40,196 bases of DNA from Methylococcales bacterium (GCA_023145835.1 JAGLDH010000044.1:1-40196); one strand, 5' to 3'. Numbered from the stretch's first letter, positions 15,363-25,318 are shown. The notes: a model not told the origin generated them from the sequence alone. Numbers and translations are program-made.

Positions 15363-16343
15363 GTGGAAGATATATGGCGACCTGCGTGTGATTTAAAACA
15401 ATTACACCTACGTGCGCAGATGTTATCAAAGATACGTGATTTTTTCGATCGCAGATCGGTGCTTGAGGTTGAAACTCCTTTATTATGTCAAGCGACTGGG
15501 ACTGACCCACAACTTGATTTTTTTTCAACTGAGTACCATCGCTCGCCAAAAAATAGAACAATGTATTTGCAAACATCACCTGAGTTTGCAATGAAAAGAT
15601 TGCTAGCGGCTGGAAGTGGCTCAATTTTTCAAATATGTAAAGCATTTAGAAACGCAGAGTTTGGACGGTATCATAATCCTGAGTTTTCTATTCTAGAATG
15701 GTATCGTATTGATTTTACGCTATGGCAGTTAATTGACGAAGTTATAGAATTACTTACCGAGTTATTAACGGGGTATTATGTCGCTGAGTCAGTTAAAAAG
15801 ATGGGTTATTTTGAAGTTTTTAAAGAAGTTACCGGCTTAAATCCATTGGAATTTTGTCAAGAGAGTTATGCCTTGTATGCTTCTCAAAACTCAATTATGG
15901 ATGCGATTAAAATTTGCGGGAATGACCACTCTATGTGGCTAGATTTTATTTTTAGTTATAAAATTCAACCGTCATTAAAAAACCTTGGTATTTGTATTGT
16001 TTTTGGGTACCCTGCTATTCAATCCTCTTTGGCGAGAGTAAATATTGATAATCCGTTAATTTCTGACAGGTTTGAAGTTTTTATTGAAGGAATAGAAATA
16101 GGGAATGGTTTTTTTGAATTATCAAATGCAGAAGAACAAGAAAAACGATTTAATCAAGAGAATAAAACTAGAGAATTAAAAGGGTTAGTGGCAGTTGAGA
16201 GCGATAAATTATTCCTCGATGCCCTTAAATTTGGGCTGCCAGATTGTAGTGGTATTGCTTTAGGGTTGGATAGATTATTAATGGTGATGGCAAATACTCA
16301 AGCGTTGAGTGATGTCATTACATTTCCTTTAGATAGAGCGTGA
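15363..16343 (+). CDS. epmA: EF-P--(R)-beta-lysine ligase EpmA
   Basis: 326 residues of a class II lysyl-tRNA-synthetase paralogue without the N-terminal anticodon-binding domain. It adenylates beta-lysine and transfers it to EF-P. Class II motifs: motif 1 VLEVETPLLCQATGTDPQL, motif 2 FRNAEFGRYHNPEFSILEWY, motif 3 GIALGLDRLLMVM. The start codon is GTG at 15363 with an AAGGA ribosome site; no better ATG exists at the required length. Cotranscribed with efp. No epmC hydroxylase gene is present in the window. Confidence 0.92.
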   Translation: MEDIWRPACDLKQLHLRAQMLSKIRDFFDRRSVLEVETPLLCQATGTDPQLDFFSTEYHRSPKNRTMYLQTSPEFAMKRLLAAGSGSIFQICKAFRNAEFGRYHNPEFSILEWYRIDFTLWQLIDEVIELLTELLTGYYVAESVKKMGYFEVFKEVTGLNPLEFCQESYALYASQNSIMDAIKICGNDHSMWLDFIFSYKIQPSLKNLGICIVFGYPAIQSSLARVNIDNPLISDRFEVFIEGIEIGNGFFELSNAEEQEKRFNQENKTRELKGLVAVESDKLFLDALKFGLPDCSGIALGLDRLLMVMANTQALSDVITFPLDRA

Positions 16344-16388
16344 TATACTTCAGCGCTTTAACTTTGATTTTTGTGAACGGGTAAGTTA

Positions 16389-18713
16389 GTGAAAATAAAA
16401 AAATTTCACCTTGTAATGTTGGCGATACTATTAAATATTCAAACTGTAAAAGGTGAGGAGAACTTTATAGTTGAAAATATTCAAGTTAGAGGGTTACAAA
16501 GAATTTCGGCAGGCACTGTTTATAATTACCTTCCTGTCTCTGTGGGAGAGAAATTTTCTTTAGACAGAGTTGGTGTGGCCGTAAAATCATTATTTAAAAC
16601 AGGTTTTTTTAATGATGTTTCATTAGAAAGGGAAGGCTCAACACTGATTGTTAACGTTGTTGAAAGACCTTCAATTGCAAAAATAATTTTTGAAGGAAAT
16701 AAAGATCTTAGCTCTGATGACTTAACTAAAGCACTCAAACATATTGGCTTATCTGAAGGTCTGGTTTTTAATCAACAAATTTTAGATAAAGTTGAGCAAG
16801 AACTTAAGCGGCAATATTTTAGCCACGGGAAATACGGTCTGAAAATTAAGACTAAAGTGACCAAGCTTACACGAAACCGAGTAGGTATACATATTGATAT
16901 TTCTGAAGGAAGAGTCGCAAAAATCCAGAAAATTAATATAGTTGGAAATAAAATCTACGAAGATGAAACTTTATTGGATAAATTAGAACTAAGCATTACT
17001 GGCTGGCTTTCTTTTTATACAAAGGATGATCAATATTCAAAACCGAAATTATCTGCTGATCTTGAAACTTTACGTTCTTACTACTTAGATCGTGGGTACA
17101 TTAATTTTGATATTGAATCCACACAAGTCGCTATAACACCTGATAAAAAAGGGATTTATGTCACTATTAATGTTAAGGAAGGTGATTTATTTACACTTGA
17201 AAAAGTGAAATTAACGGGTGATTTAGTTGTTGATCCTGAAGAAATGGTTGATTTAGTTCAAGTTGGGCCAGGAGAAATTTTTTCGAGAAAGAATGCCACC
17301 CAAACATCTAAAGCAATTTCTGATCGCTTAGGTGATGAAGGATATGTTTTTGCGAATGTAAACATGGTGCCTGAAATTAATCAGGAATCAAAAACGGTTG
17401 AAATGACTTTTTTTGTTGATCCTGGAAAACGAGTCTATGTAAATCGAATTAATATGAGCGGCAATACTAAAACGAGAGATGAAGTATTACGACGTGAGTT
17501 AAGACAAATGGAGTCTAGTTGGGCGTCAACAACCAAAATAGAGCGATCTAAAACAAGATTAGAACGCTTAGGGTATTTTGATGAGGTCAATGTTGAAACT
17601 CCCGCGGTAGTCGGAGCGACTGATCAAATTGATGTTAACTACTCAATTGTTGAAAAATCATCGGGTAACTTAATGGCCGGTATTGGTTTTTCTCAGACAC
17701 AAGGGGTTGTTTTTAATGCGAATGTATCTCAAGATAACGTATTTGGTTCAGGAAAAAGAGTTAACTTAGCATTTAATAACAGTGATGTATCCACTCGATA
17801 TAGTTTTGGTTACTTTGATCCCTATTTTACTTTAGATGGTGTGAGCTTAGGGTATGATATTGGATATAGTGCTAGAGATGCAGAAGAAGCGAACGTATCA
17901 ACATACTCCACCGATGTTTTTAATTCGGGGTTTAATTTTGGTATCCCTTTAAATGAGCACGATCGATTACGATTTGGTTTTGATTTTAAGTATACAAAAT
18001 TAAAAACTTCTGAGTTTTCATCCCAAGAAATTCATGATTTTTTAACAGCAAACGATAATGATGATACATTTATTACTCTACCAGTATCAATAGGCTGGAC
18101 GCATGATACTTTGAATCGCGCTATTTTTCCTACTGAGGGAGGGCAGCAACGCTTGTCTGGACTAGTGGCTATTCCAGGAAGTGATTTGACATATTATAAA
18201 GTGGCGTACAAGCAGCAGCAATATTTTCCAATAGCGAAAAATTTAACGTTTAGGCTTTTAGGTGAAATTGCTTATGGGGACGGCTATGGTAGTACAGATT
18301 CATTACCCTTTTTTGAGAATTATTACGGAGGCGGAGTAAGATCGATTCGTGGTTTTAATGATAATACCTTGGGGCCAAGAGATTCAGAAGGTAGAGCTTT
18401 TGGGGGGACAACTAAAATTGTCGGAAGAGCAGAGTTGTTTTTCCCTGTTCCTTTTGCTACTGATATGAGGTCTATTAGATTAGGTGCATTTTTTGATGCA
18501 GGTATGATTGATAGCGGATTCAATTTTAGTCGGAGAATGAGATATTCTGTGGGTGTTTCTGGTGAGTGGCTATCTCCTTTTGGTGCTTTATCTATTAGTT
18601 TTGCTGTCCCATTAAATTCTCGTAAAGATAAATATAAAAATAAAAATGGACAGCAGATTATATTTGATGATGATGAGCAAATGTTTCAATTTTCATTCGG
18701 CTCTGGGTTTTAA
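16389..18713 (+). CDS. bamA: Outer membrane protein assembly factor BamA
   Basis: 774 residues: signal peptide (1-22), five POTRA domains (about 25-425; repeated segments such as FIVENIQVRGLQRIS, KIQKINIVGNKIYED and RVYVNRINMSGNTKTRDE), and a 16-strand barrel (about 430-774). The barrel contains RGFNDNTLGPRD, the VRGF/Y-type motif of loop 6, and ends in a phenylalanine (SFGSGF), the outer-membrane C-terminal signature. It inserts beta-barrel proteins into the outer membrane. Start is a GTG at 16389. The usual upstream rseP is absent; epmA precedes it instead. skp follows. Confidence 0.97.
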   Translation: MKIKKFHLVMLAILLNIQTVKGEENFIVENIQVRGLQRISAGTVYNYLPVSVGEKFSLDRVGVAVKSLFKTGFFNDVSLEREGSTLIVNVVERPSIAKIIFEGNKDLSSDDLTKALKHIGLSEGLVFNQQILDKVEQELKRQYFSHGKYGLKIKTKVTKLTRNRVGIHIDISEGRVAKIQKINIVGNKIYEDETLLDKLELSITGWLSFYTKDDQYSKPKLSADLETLRSYYLDRGYINFDIESTQVAITPDKKGIYVTINVKEGDLFTLEKVKLTGDLVVDPEEMVDLVQVGPGEIFSRKNATQTSKAISDRLGDEGYVFANVNMVPEINQESKTVEMTFFVDPGKRVYVNRINMSGNTKTRDEVLRRELRQMESSWASTTKIERSKTRLERLGYFDEVNVETPAVVGATDQIDVNYSIVEKSSGNLMAGIGFSQTQGVVFNANVSQDNVFGSGKRVNLAFNNSDVSTRYSFGYFDPYFTLDGVSLGYDIGYSARDAEEANVSTYSTDVFNSGFNFGIPLNEHDRLRFGFDFKYTKLKTSEFSSQEIHDFLTANDNDDTFITLPVSIGWTHDTLNRAIFPTEGGQQRLSGLVAIPGSDLTYYKVAYKQQQYFPIAKNLTFRLLGEIAYGDGYGSTDSLPFFENYYGGGVRSIRGFNDNTLGPRDSEGRAFGGTTKIVGRAELFFPVPFATDMRSIRLGAFFDAGMIDSGFNFSRRMRYSVGVSGEWLSPFGALSISFAVPLNSRKDKYKNKNGQQIIFDDDEQMFQFSFGSGF

Positions 18714-18846
18714 AGGATGAGTGATTAGTATTTTGTTTTAGTATTTTTAACCTATAATTTACTAAGTTGTAGGTTGGTTTTTAATCAAGTGTATGAACTT
18801 TTAGTCTATAAAGTTTAAATGCTTATGAAGTAGAGATGGATTAATA

Positions 18847-19347
18847 ATGAAAAAAAGAATTTCTTTGTTTTTAGCGCTTTTATTGGTAGCAAATGTAAGT
18901 TATGCAGAGTTAAAAATTGGTTTTGTAAATATAGCTAAGGTGCTTGAAAAAGCACCTCAAGCAGAAAAAGCAAAAAAACGATTAGAAAAGGAGTTTTCAC
19001 CTAGAGATAAGCAATTAATTTCTCAAGGAAAAGAAATTAAAAAATTAGAAGAAAAGTTTGCTCGTGATGCTTCTGTTATGGGTGAGTCAGAACGTCGTAA
19101 ATTAGAAAGAGATATTATTGCTAAAAAAAGAGAAGCTAAAAGATCTCAACAAGAGTTTAGTGAAGATTTTAATATGAGACGTAATGAAGAATTAGGGAAA
19201 TTACAGCGTCGAATTGTTGAGGCAGTTCGAGCATTGGCCAAAGATGAAAAATTTGATTTGTTACTCACAGATGGTGCTATTTATGCGAGTGAAAAGATAG
19301 ATGTTACTGCTCAGGTACAAGCAAAATTAGCCACTTTATCAGACTGA
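18847..19347 (+). CDS. skp: Periplasmic chaperone Skp/OmpH
   Basis: 166 residues with a signal peptide (cleavage near SYA-EL). The mature protein starts LKIGFVNIAKVLEKAPQAEK, the conserved strand of the Skp core, followed by a long charged coiled-coil hairpin (about 45-130; RRKLERDIIAKKREAKRS) and a closing strand FDLLLTDGAIYAS. Skp trimers hold unfolded outer-membrane proteins for BamA, whose gene is immediately upstream. The gap to fabZ is 124 bp; lpxD, normally here, is missing. Confidence 0.92.
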   Translation: MKKRISLFLALLLVANVSYAELKIGFVNIAKVLEKAPQAEKAKKRLEKEFSPRDKQLISQGKEIKKLEEKFARDASVMGESERRKLERDIIAKKREAKRSQQEFSEDFNMRRNEELGKLQRRIVEAVRALAKDEKFDLLLTDGAIYASEKIDVTAQVQAKLATLSD

Positions 19348-19471
19348 TTTTTTAAAACTAGAGTATTTAGTAATCTGTCAATCTTGTTTTGATAGATATG
19401 TTTTTAGAACAAACTTTTGCTCGATCATCTACCTTGCTTATTAAATTTAAATTGTTAGAGCACCGATATAA

Positions 19472-19915
19472 ATGTCAGGAAAACTAGATATATTACAAAT
19501 TCAAGAACTTTTGCCTCATAGATATCCTTTTTTGTTAGTAGATAAAGTCATTGAGTGTGAGCCAAAAGTACGTTTGTTAGCATGTAAAAACGTGACATTT
19601 AATGAACCTTTTTTTCAAGGACATTTCCCTACTAATCCTGTTTTTCCTGGTGTTTTAATGCTTGAAGCTTTAGCACAAGCGACTGCATTATTAACCTCTC
19701 AATCAGATGATCAATTTGGCTCCGGAACTACTTATTTTTTGGCCGGCATTGATAAAGCTCGTTTTAAGAAACAAGTTGGGCCTGGTGATCAATTAATGCT
19801 AGAAGCTGTATTCCTTAAAAGTAGACGAAATATATGGTCATTTGAATGTAGAGCAGAAGTTGATGATGAACTCGCAGCAAGTGCGAATATTATGTGCGCA
19901 GCTGTGGTAGGTTAA
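19472..19915 (+). CDS. fabZ: 3-hydroxyacyl-ACP dehydratase FabZ
   Basis: 147 residues, hotdog fold. It dehydrates beta-hydroxyacyl-ACP in type II fatty-acid synthesis and competes with LpxA for hydroxymyristoyl-ACP. Motifs: LLPHRYPFLLVDKVIE, the catalytic His in GHFPTNPVFPGVLMLEALAQ with the catalytic Glu, and FLAGIDKARFKKQVGPGDQL. lpxA starts two bases after its stop, indicating tight coupling. Confidence 0.97.
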   Translation: MSGKLDILQIQELLPHRYPFLLVDKVIECEPKVRLLACKNVTFNEPFFQGHFPTNPVFPGVLMLEALAQATALLTSQSDDQFGSGTTYFLAGIDKARFKKQVGPGDQLMLEAVFLKSRRNIWSFECRAEVDDELAASANIMCAAVVG

Positions 19916-19917
19916 AT

Positions 19918-20688
19918 GTGATAGATTCTAGAGCAATTGTTGATATAAATGCAGAAATAGCTGAGGATGTGACAATTGGTCCATTTTCTATTGTCGGAGC
20001 CGATGTGCAAATAGATTCTGGAACAGTCATCGGGCCTCATGTTGTTATAAAAGGATCAACAGCCATAGGGAAAGATAATCATATTTATCAATTTACTTCA
20101 ATAGGTGAAGACCCTCAAGATCAAAAATATGCAGATGAAGAAACACGATTAGAGATTGGTGATAGAAATATTATTCGTGAGTTTTCCACTATGCATAGAG
20201 GGACTTTACAGGATCGTGGATTAACCTTAATTGGTAGTGATAATTTATTCATGGCTTATACACACGTAGCTCATGATTGTATTATTGGAGATCATGTCAT
20301 TATGGCTAACGGTGCATCTATTGCAGGTCATGTTCATTTAGGTGATCATGCAATTTTAGGTGGATTTACCCTAGTGCATCAATTTACTCAAATAGGAGCC
20401 TATAGTTTTTCTGCCATGGGGAGTGCGATTACTCAAGATATACCTCCCTTTGTTATGGTTGGAGGAAGGCCGACTCGTCCTTATGGAATAAACTCTGTTG
20501 GAATGGAGAGGATAGGTATTTCACCAGAAGTCGTCAGGCAAATTAGAAAAGCATATAAAATTTTGTATAAAACAAATATGCGTCTTGAAGATGCAATCGA
20601 AGAAATGGAAGACCTTGCTGGAGAAAGCAAAGAATTATCTGATATGGTTAGTTTTTTGCGTAATGTTACGCGAGGGATTTTGAGATAA
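19918..20688 (+). CDS. lpxA: UDP-N-acetylglucosamine acyltransferase LpxA
   Basis: 256 residues; first enzyme of lipid A synthesis. It is a left-handed beta-helix of hexapeptide repeats ([20 protein letters not shown] and following), with the catalytic His in [16 protein letters not shown], the [11 protein letters not shown] substrate loop, and a helical C-terminus ([11 protein letters not shown]). The GTG at 19918 is chosen because GGTAGG precedes it and the next residues are VIDSRAIVD, the family start; the frame is open further upstream inside fabZ. lpxB, usually next, is absent. Confidence 0.96.
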   Translation: MIDSRAIVDINAEIAEDVTIGPFSIVGADVQIDSGTVIGPHVVIKGSTAIGKDNHIYQFTSIGEDPQDQKYADEETRLEIGDRNIIREFSTMHRGTLQDRGLTLIGSDNLFMAYTHVAHDCIIGDHVIMANGASIAGHVHLGDHAILGGFTLVHQFTQIGAYSFSAMGSAITQDIPPFVMVGGRPTRPYGINSVGMERIGISPEVVRQIRKAYKILYKTNMRLEDAIEEMEDLAGESKELSDMVSFLRNVTRGILR

Positions 20689-21251
20689 ATCGCCTTATTG
20701 CAGGTATTGATGAAGTAGGGCGAGGCTGTATTGTTGGAGCAGTGATTGCTTCAGTCGTTATTTTAAATAAAGATAAGCCTATAGATGGCTTAATGGATTC
20801 AAAAAAACTTACCGATAAAAAACGAAAATCTCTTGCCTTTTTAATTAAGAAAAATGCAGTATCGTGGGCTATAGGTAGAGCAGAACCTTGTGAAATTGAT
20901 CAAATAAATATTCTTCAAGCGACTTTACTCGCAATGAGTAGAGCTTATTCTCAGCTTCAAATCACACCAGACTGGGTTCAAGTTGATGGGACTTTTTACC
21001 CTGATATTCCAAGTCCTGGGGAAACCATTATTAAAGGTGATTTTAAGATTGCTGAAATTTCAGCTGCGTCAATTTTAGCTAAAGTTGCTAGAGATGAAGA
21101 AATGAGTACATTAGATTTATTGTACCCAGGCTATGACTTTTCAAAGCACAAAGGCTACCCAACTAAATACCATTTAGAAAAACTACATGCTTTAGGCGTT
21201 ACCGAACAGCATAGAAAATCATATTCCCCTGTAAAAAAATTACTTGTTTAG
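20685..21251 (+). CDS. rnhB: Ribonuclease HII, probable non-canonical start
   Basis: RNase HII removes ribonucleotides from DNA. Catalytic motifs: [11 protein letters not shown] (Asp and Glu), [20 protein letters not shown] (Asp), [20 protein letters not shown] (Asp), [10 protein letters not shown]. The essential GIDEVGRG lies upstream of the first ATG/GTG/TTG in this frame (GTG at 20742), so translation must begin earlier. The frame opens after a stop near 20664 and offers only ATA (20685) or ATT (20697). ATA sits 8 bases after GAGGG and overlaps the lpxA stop as ATAA, so 20685 is proposed, giving 188 residues against 198 in E. coli. Starting at 20742 would remove two catalytic acids. Confidence 0.85.
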   Translation: MNRLIAGIDEVGRGCIVGAVIASVVILNKDKPIDGLMDSKKLTDKKRKSLAFLIKKNAVSWAIGRAEPCEIDQINILQATLLAMSRAYSQLQITPDWVQVDGTFYPDIPSPGETIIKGDFKIAEISAASILAKVARDEEMSTLDLLYPGYDFSKHKGYPTKYHLEKLHALGVTEQHRKSYSPVKKLLV

Positions 21252-21294
21252 TCAGCAGCATGATAACAATAACTATCAAAATAGCTCTATTTTT

Positions 21295-24200
21295 ATGAAA
21301 CCAGAATTTGTTCATTTACGTGTCCATTCTGAATTCTCATTAGTTGATGGCATCGTTAAAATAAAACCATTGGTTAATAAATTAGTCAGCTTTAATATGC
21401 CAGCTGCTGCGTTGACGGAGCAATCAAACTTATTCTCTTTGGTTAAGTTTTATCGTGCAACTCTGGCTCAAGGTGTGAAACCCATCGTCGGTTCTGATGT
21501 TTATATTTATAATCAAGCAGACCCTGAGAAGCCTTTTCGTCTTACTTTAATTGCTCGCAATAATAAAGGTTATGTCACGTTAACTGAACTCATTTCAAAA
21601 GCTTATCAAGAGGGGCAGTACCAAGATGTTCCTATGATAAAAAAGGAATGGATAGAAGTTAATCATCAAGGGTTAATTGCTATGTCAGCAGCTATGGAGG
21701 GTGATATAGGTATTGCTCTTTTAGCAGATAAGAATAAAGAAGCGGAACAGCTTGCTGTTTATTGGATGTCTATTTTTGATCAATATTTCTATCTGGAAAT
21801 ACAAAGAGTAGGGAAGAGTGAGGAGGAACGGTATATTAACGCTGCAGTTAATCTTGCCTTAAAACTGGATTTGCCTGTTGTCGCAACTAATGATGTCAGG
21901 TTTATGGATAAATCTGATTTTGACTCGCATGAAGTACGTGTGTGTATCAATCAGAGTGTTGTTTTAGATGATACTCGTCGACCTAAAAATTACACTAATC
22001 AACAATATCTTCGGTCTACTGAAGAAATGCTGGAATTATTCTCTGATATTCCTGAAGCATTAGAAAATACGATAGAAATTGCTAAACGCTGTAATGTTGA
22101 ATTAACTCTAGGAAAAAATTACTTACCTGACTTTCCAGTTCCTGACGGAATGACATTGGATGAGTTTTTTATTGATGCCTCTCAAAAAGGTCTTGATGAA
22201 CGATTACAACAATATCCTGCTACAGGAGAAGGAACAGAGGAAGATAACCGAAAAGTATATACCGACCGATTAGAGCTAGAGTTAGGTGTCATCACCCAAA
22301 TGGGGTTCCCCGGTTATTTTATGATTGTAGCCGATTTTATTCAATGGGCTAAAAATCAAGCCATTCCGGTTGGGCCAGGCAGGGGGTCTGGCGCTGGCTC
22401 GTTAGTTGCCTATGTGCTTAAAATTACGGATCTTGATCCAATCGAGTTTGATTTATTATTTGAAAGATTCTTAAATCCAGAGCGGGTTTCCATGCCAGAT
22501 TTTGATATTGATTTCTGTATGGATCGGCGTGATGAAGTGATCGACTATGTAGCAAGATACTATGGGCGAGATCATGTATCTCAAATTATTACTTACGGAT
22601 CAATGGCTGCAAAAGCGGTCATACGTGATGTAGGTAGAGTCTCATCATTTGGCTATGGTTTTGTTGATAGCCTTGCTAAATTAGTTCCTTTTGAAATAGG
22701 CATGACGCTGACTAGAGCGTTACAAGAAAGTCCTGACTTAAAAAAACGTTACGAGTCAGAAGATGATGTAAAGTCATTGATAGATATGGCGCTTTCTCTT
22801 GAAGGAATATCCAGAAATGCAGGTAAGCATGCGGGGGGAGTTGTTATATCTCCTACAAAACTGACTGATTTTTCACCTTTATATTGTGAAGAGGGAGGGG
22901 GGAACTTAGTTACTCAGTTTGACAAAGATGATGTAGAAGCAGTTGGGCTCGTCAAGTTTGATTTTTTAGGCTTACGGACACTGACTATTATTGATTGGGC
23001 ATTGCAAACGGTTAATGCTAAAAAAACTCAGTTAAACGAGCCTTTGGTTGATATTACTCAGATCCCTCGTGATGATCAAACGACTTTCGATGAAATATTT
23101 ATAAAATGTCAAACAACCGCTGTATTCCAGCTGGAATCTCGAGGCATGAAGGAATTGATAAGAAAGCTAAAGCCTGACTGTTTTGATGACATCATTGCGT
23201 TAGTTGCTTTATTTAGGCCTGGACCATTAGAATCTGGAATGGTTGATGACTATATTAATGTTAAACATGGGGCTAAAGCAGAATATGCACATTCATTATT
23301 AGTGCCCATTTTAAGCCCTACCAACGGTGTTATTTTGTATCAGGAACAAGTGATGCAAATTGCACGAGAATTAGCAGGGTATACTTTAGGTGGTGCAGAC
23401 ATGTTACGTCGAGCCATGGGTAAGAAAAAACCTGAAGAAATGGCTAAGCAACGAACCATTTTTACTGAAGGGGCTATTAATAATAAAATTGATGAATCAA
23501 TAGCAACTTATGTTTTTGATTTGATGGAGAAATTTGCAGGTTATGGATTTAACAAATCACATTCGGCAGCCTATGCTTTAGTTGCCTACCAAACAGCATG
23601 GCTTAAACGACACTATCCAGCGGCATTTATGGCTGCTGTCATGTCATCCGATATGGATAATACAGATAAAGTCGTTATTTTAATTGAAGAATGCAAAGAA
23701 ATGGAATTGACGTTATATTCACCAGATATCAACTTATCTCACTATAAATTTACGGTTAATGACCAGAATGAGATTATTTATGGCATTGGTGCTATTAAGG
23801 GAGTAGGGGAGGCCGCAATTGAAGATTTAATTGCGGAAAGAGAAAAAAATGGATTGTATAAAGGGCTTTATGATCTTTGTAAACGTGTTGAATTACGCAA
23901 AGTAAACAAAAGAGTATTGGAAGCACTTATCAAAGGAGGTGCTTTTGACAGTATTGATGATAACCGAGCCGCCCATTTGGCTGAATTACCGACTGTATTA
24001 AGAGTGGCTGATCAGCATGGAAAAATGAGTCAAACAGGACAGAATGATATGTTTGGTTTGGCCGTCAATGTTGACAAAAGTGATGATTCTGAGGCTTATG
24101 CAACATCAGTTGAGCCATGGTCAGAAAAAGAAAAGCTAGAAGCAGAAAAAGTAACATTAGGACTGTTTTTAACAGGCCACCCTATAGAGCTATATGAAAG

Positions 24201-24789
24201 TGAATTAAAGCATATTAGAAATGCCAGTATAGGTTCTTTATTAGCGGATGCTGAAAGGTCTAAATCTAAAATGGAAGCCCGTGTTGTTGGGTTAGTTGTT
24301 GAAATGCGAACACGACAAACTAAAAAAGGAACGATGATGGGGTTTGCAACGTTAGATGATAAAACTGGTAGATTAGAAATAGCGGCTTTTAGTAAAACTT
24401 TTGAAGCCTATAAACATATTTTGTTAAAAGATACTATTTTGGTCGTTGAAGGGGCAATAGAAAGTAATGATTTTTCAGGTGGATTTAGTTTACGGGCAGA
24501 TAAACTCTATACATTTGAAGAAGCGAGAGAAATGTATGCTCGGGGTATTATAATAAATTTGGACGGGTTTGAAAATAAACTGAGTGAGAAGGCTTTTATT
24601 GAAGGCTTAAAAAATACGGTACAGCCTTTTTCTGGTGGAAATTGCCCTATACAACTAGGATACCGTTCCGTAGAGGCAAGAGCCATTTTGCAATTAGGCG
24701 ATGAATGGCGTGTTCATCCAACGGATGAATTTATTTTAAGTTTAAAAAAGTTTTTCACAGAAGAAACTGTTGGCGTTAAGTACCGTTAG
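21295..24789 (+). CDS. dnaE: DNA polymerase III alpha subunit
   Basis: 1164 residues from the ATG at 21295 (MKPEFVHLRVHSEFSLVDG, matching the E. coli start). The frame is also open from a TTG at 21244, but that overlaps rnhB. Domains: PHP (1-280), palm with the catalytic Asp pair in MPDFDIDFCMDRRDE, thumb/fingers with RNAGKHAGGVVIS and FLGLRTLTIID, FKPDCFDD-type region KPDCFDDIIALVALFRPGPLESG, MRRAMGKKK-type motif MLRRAMGKKKPEEM, tandem helix-hairpin-helix near IKGVGEAAIEDL, and an OB fold (about 990-1080). It is the replicative polymerase. It is 43 bp after rnhB and is followed by a bidirectional terminator. Confidence 0.97.
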   Translation: MKPEFVHLRVHSEFSLVDGIVKIKPLVNKLVSFNMPAAALTEQSNLFSLVKFYRATLAQGVKPIVGSDVYIYNQADPEKPFRLTLIARNNKGYVTLTELISKAYQEGQYQDVPMIKKEWIEVNHQGLIAMSAAMEGDIGIALLADKNKEAEQLAVYWMSIFDQYFYLEIQRVGKSEEERYINAAVNLALKLDLPVVATNDVRFMDKSDFDSHEVRVCINQSVVLDDTRRPKNYTNQQYLRSTEEMLELFSDIPEALENTIEIAKRCNVELTLGKNYLPDFPVPDGMTLDEFFIDASQKGLDERLQQYPATGEGTEEDNRKVYTDRLELELGVITQMGFPGYFMIVADFIQWAKNQAIPVGPGRGSGAGSLVAYVLKITDLDPIEFDLLFERFLNPERVSMPDFDIDFCMDRRDEVIDYVARYYGRDHVSQIITYGSMAAKAVIRDVGRVSSFGYGFVDSLAKLVPFEIGMTLTRALQESPDLKKRYESEDDVKSLIDMALSLEGISRNAGKHAGGVVISPTKLTDFSPLYCEEGGGNLVTQFDKDDVEAVGLVKFDFLGLRTLTIIDWALQTVNAKKTQLNEPLVDITQIPRDDQTTFDEIFIKCQTTAVFQLESRGMKELIRKLKPDCFDDIIALVALFRPGPLESGMVDDYINVKHGAKAEYAHSLLVPILSPTNGVILYQEQVMQIARELAGYTLGGADMLRRAMGKKKPEEMAKQRTIFTEGAINNKIDESIATYVFDLMEKFAGYGFNKSHSAAYALVAYQTAWLKRHYPAAFMAAVMSSDMDNTDKVVILIEECKEMELTLYSPDINLSHYKFTVNDQNEIIYGIGAIKGVGEAAIEDLIAEREKNGLYKGLYDLCKRVELRKVNKRVLEALIKGGAFDSIDDNRAAHLAELPTVLRVADQHGKMSQTGQNDMFGLAVNVDKSDDSEAYATSVEPWSEKEKLEAEKVTLGLFLTGHPIELYESELKHIRNASIGSLLADAERSKSKMEARVVGLVVEMRTRQTKKGTMMGFATLDDKTGRLEIAAFSKTFEAYKHILLKDTILVVEGAIESNDFSGGFSLRADKLYTFEEAREMYARGIIINLDGFENKLSEKAFIEGLKNTVQPFSGGNCPIQLGYRSVEARAILQLGDEWRVHPTDEFILSLKKFFTEETVGVKYR

Positions 24790-24822
24790 TCTTCTAGGCG
24801 TTTTTTATAGATTAAATTATTG

Positions 24823-24867
24823 TAAGTACCCAAGTAAAATTAATTTAACTTTTTACTTGGGTACTTA
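24823..24867. terminator. Bidirectional terminator, 17-bp perfect stem
   Basis: TAAGTACCCAAGTAAAA and its exact complement flank an 11-base loop. The A/T ends of the stem give U-runs in both directions. It lies between convergent dnaE and the DUF1499 gene and includes the last codons of the latter. Confidence 0.85.
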
Positions 24868-25294
24868 TAAACTTATTTTTAATTTCTTCAATTCGGCGAC
24901 GGTTGGTGCCAAAATCTGAATAACCTGCACGTGAAGCTGATCGAAGATGAATAACCTTTTCTGAATTATCAATAATAATTTCAATATCATCAACAAATCT
25001 AAACATAAAGGTTCTGATTTCAAAGTGTAGATACTGATCTTTTTCTTCTATTAAATTAGTTCTAGGGAGAGCCATGATGATTCTCTTAATATGTTGTGTT
25101 GCTTCTTCGGGGGAAGATTTATAGGTTAATGGGCTAATGTAATGTGATGTAGATTGGCTCTGACTAGAAACACAATTGGGCGAGTCTGGACATTGTTTAA
25201 GTTTCATAACAAATAGTATTTCTTCACTTGAAAAAGTAGAAAAGGAGAACGTTAGTAATAAAATTATAACTATATTTTGCTTAAACTTATGCAT
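24845..25294 (-). CDS. DUF1499 family protein, exported
   Basis: 149 residues with an N-terminal hydrophobic signal (IVIILLLTFSFSTFSS). The body shows DUF1499 hallmarks: LKQCPDSPNCVSSQ (the Cys-Pro-x-Ser-Pro-Asn-Cys motif), HYISPLTY, YLHFEIRTFMFRFVDDIEII and HLRSASRAGYSDFGTNRRRIEEI. The family's molecular function is unknown. The gene lies 24 bp downstream of the FNR-like regulator and may be cotranscribed with it. The last codons form the arm of the shared terminator. Confidence 0.85.
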   Translation of the reverse strand: MHKFKQNIVIILLLTFSFSTFSSEEILFVMKLKQCPDSPNCVSSQSQSTSHYISPLTYKSSPEEATQHIKRIIMALPRTNLIEEKDQYLHFEIRTFMFRFVDDIEIIIDNSEKVIHLRSASRAGYSDFGTNRRRIEEIKNKFISTQVKS

Positions 25295-25318
25295 GTATTG
25301 TTTATTCTCCTATTAGTT

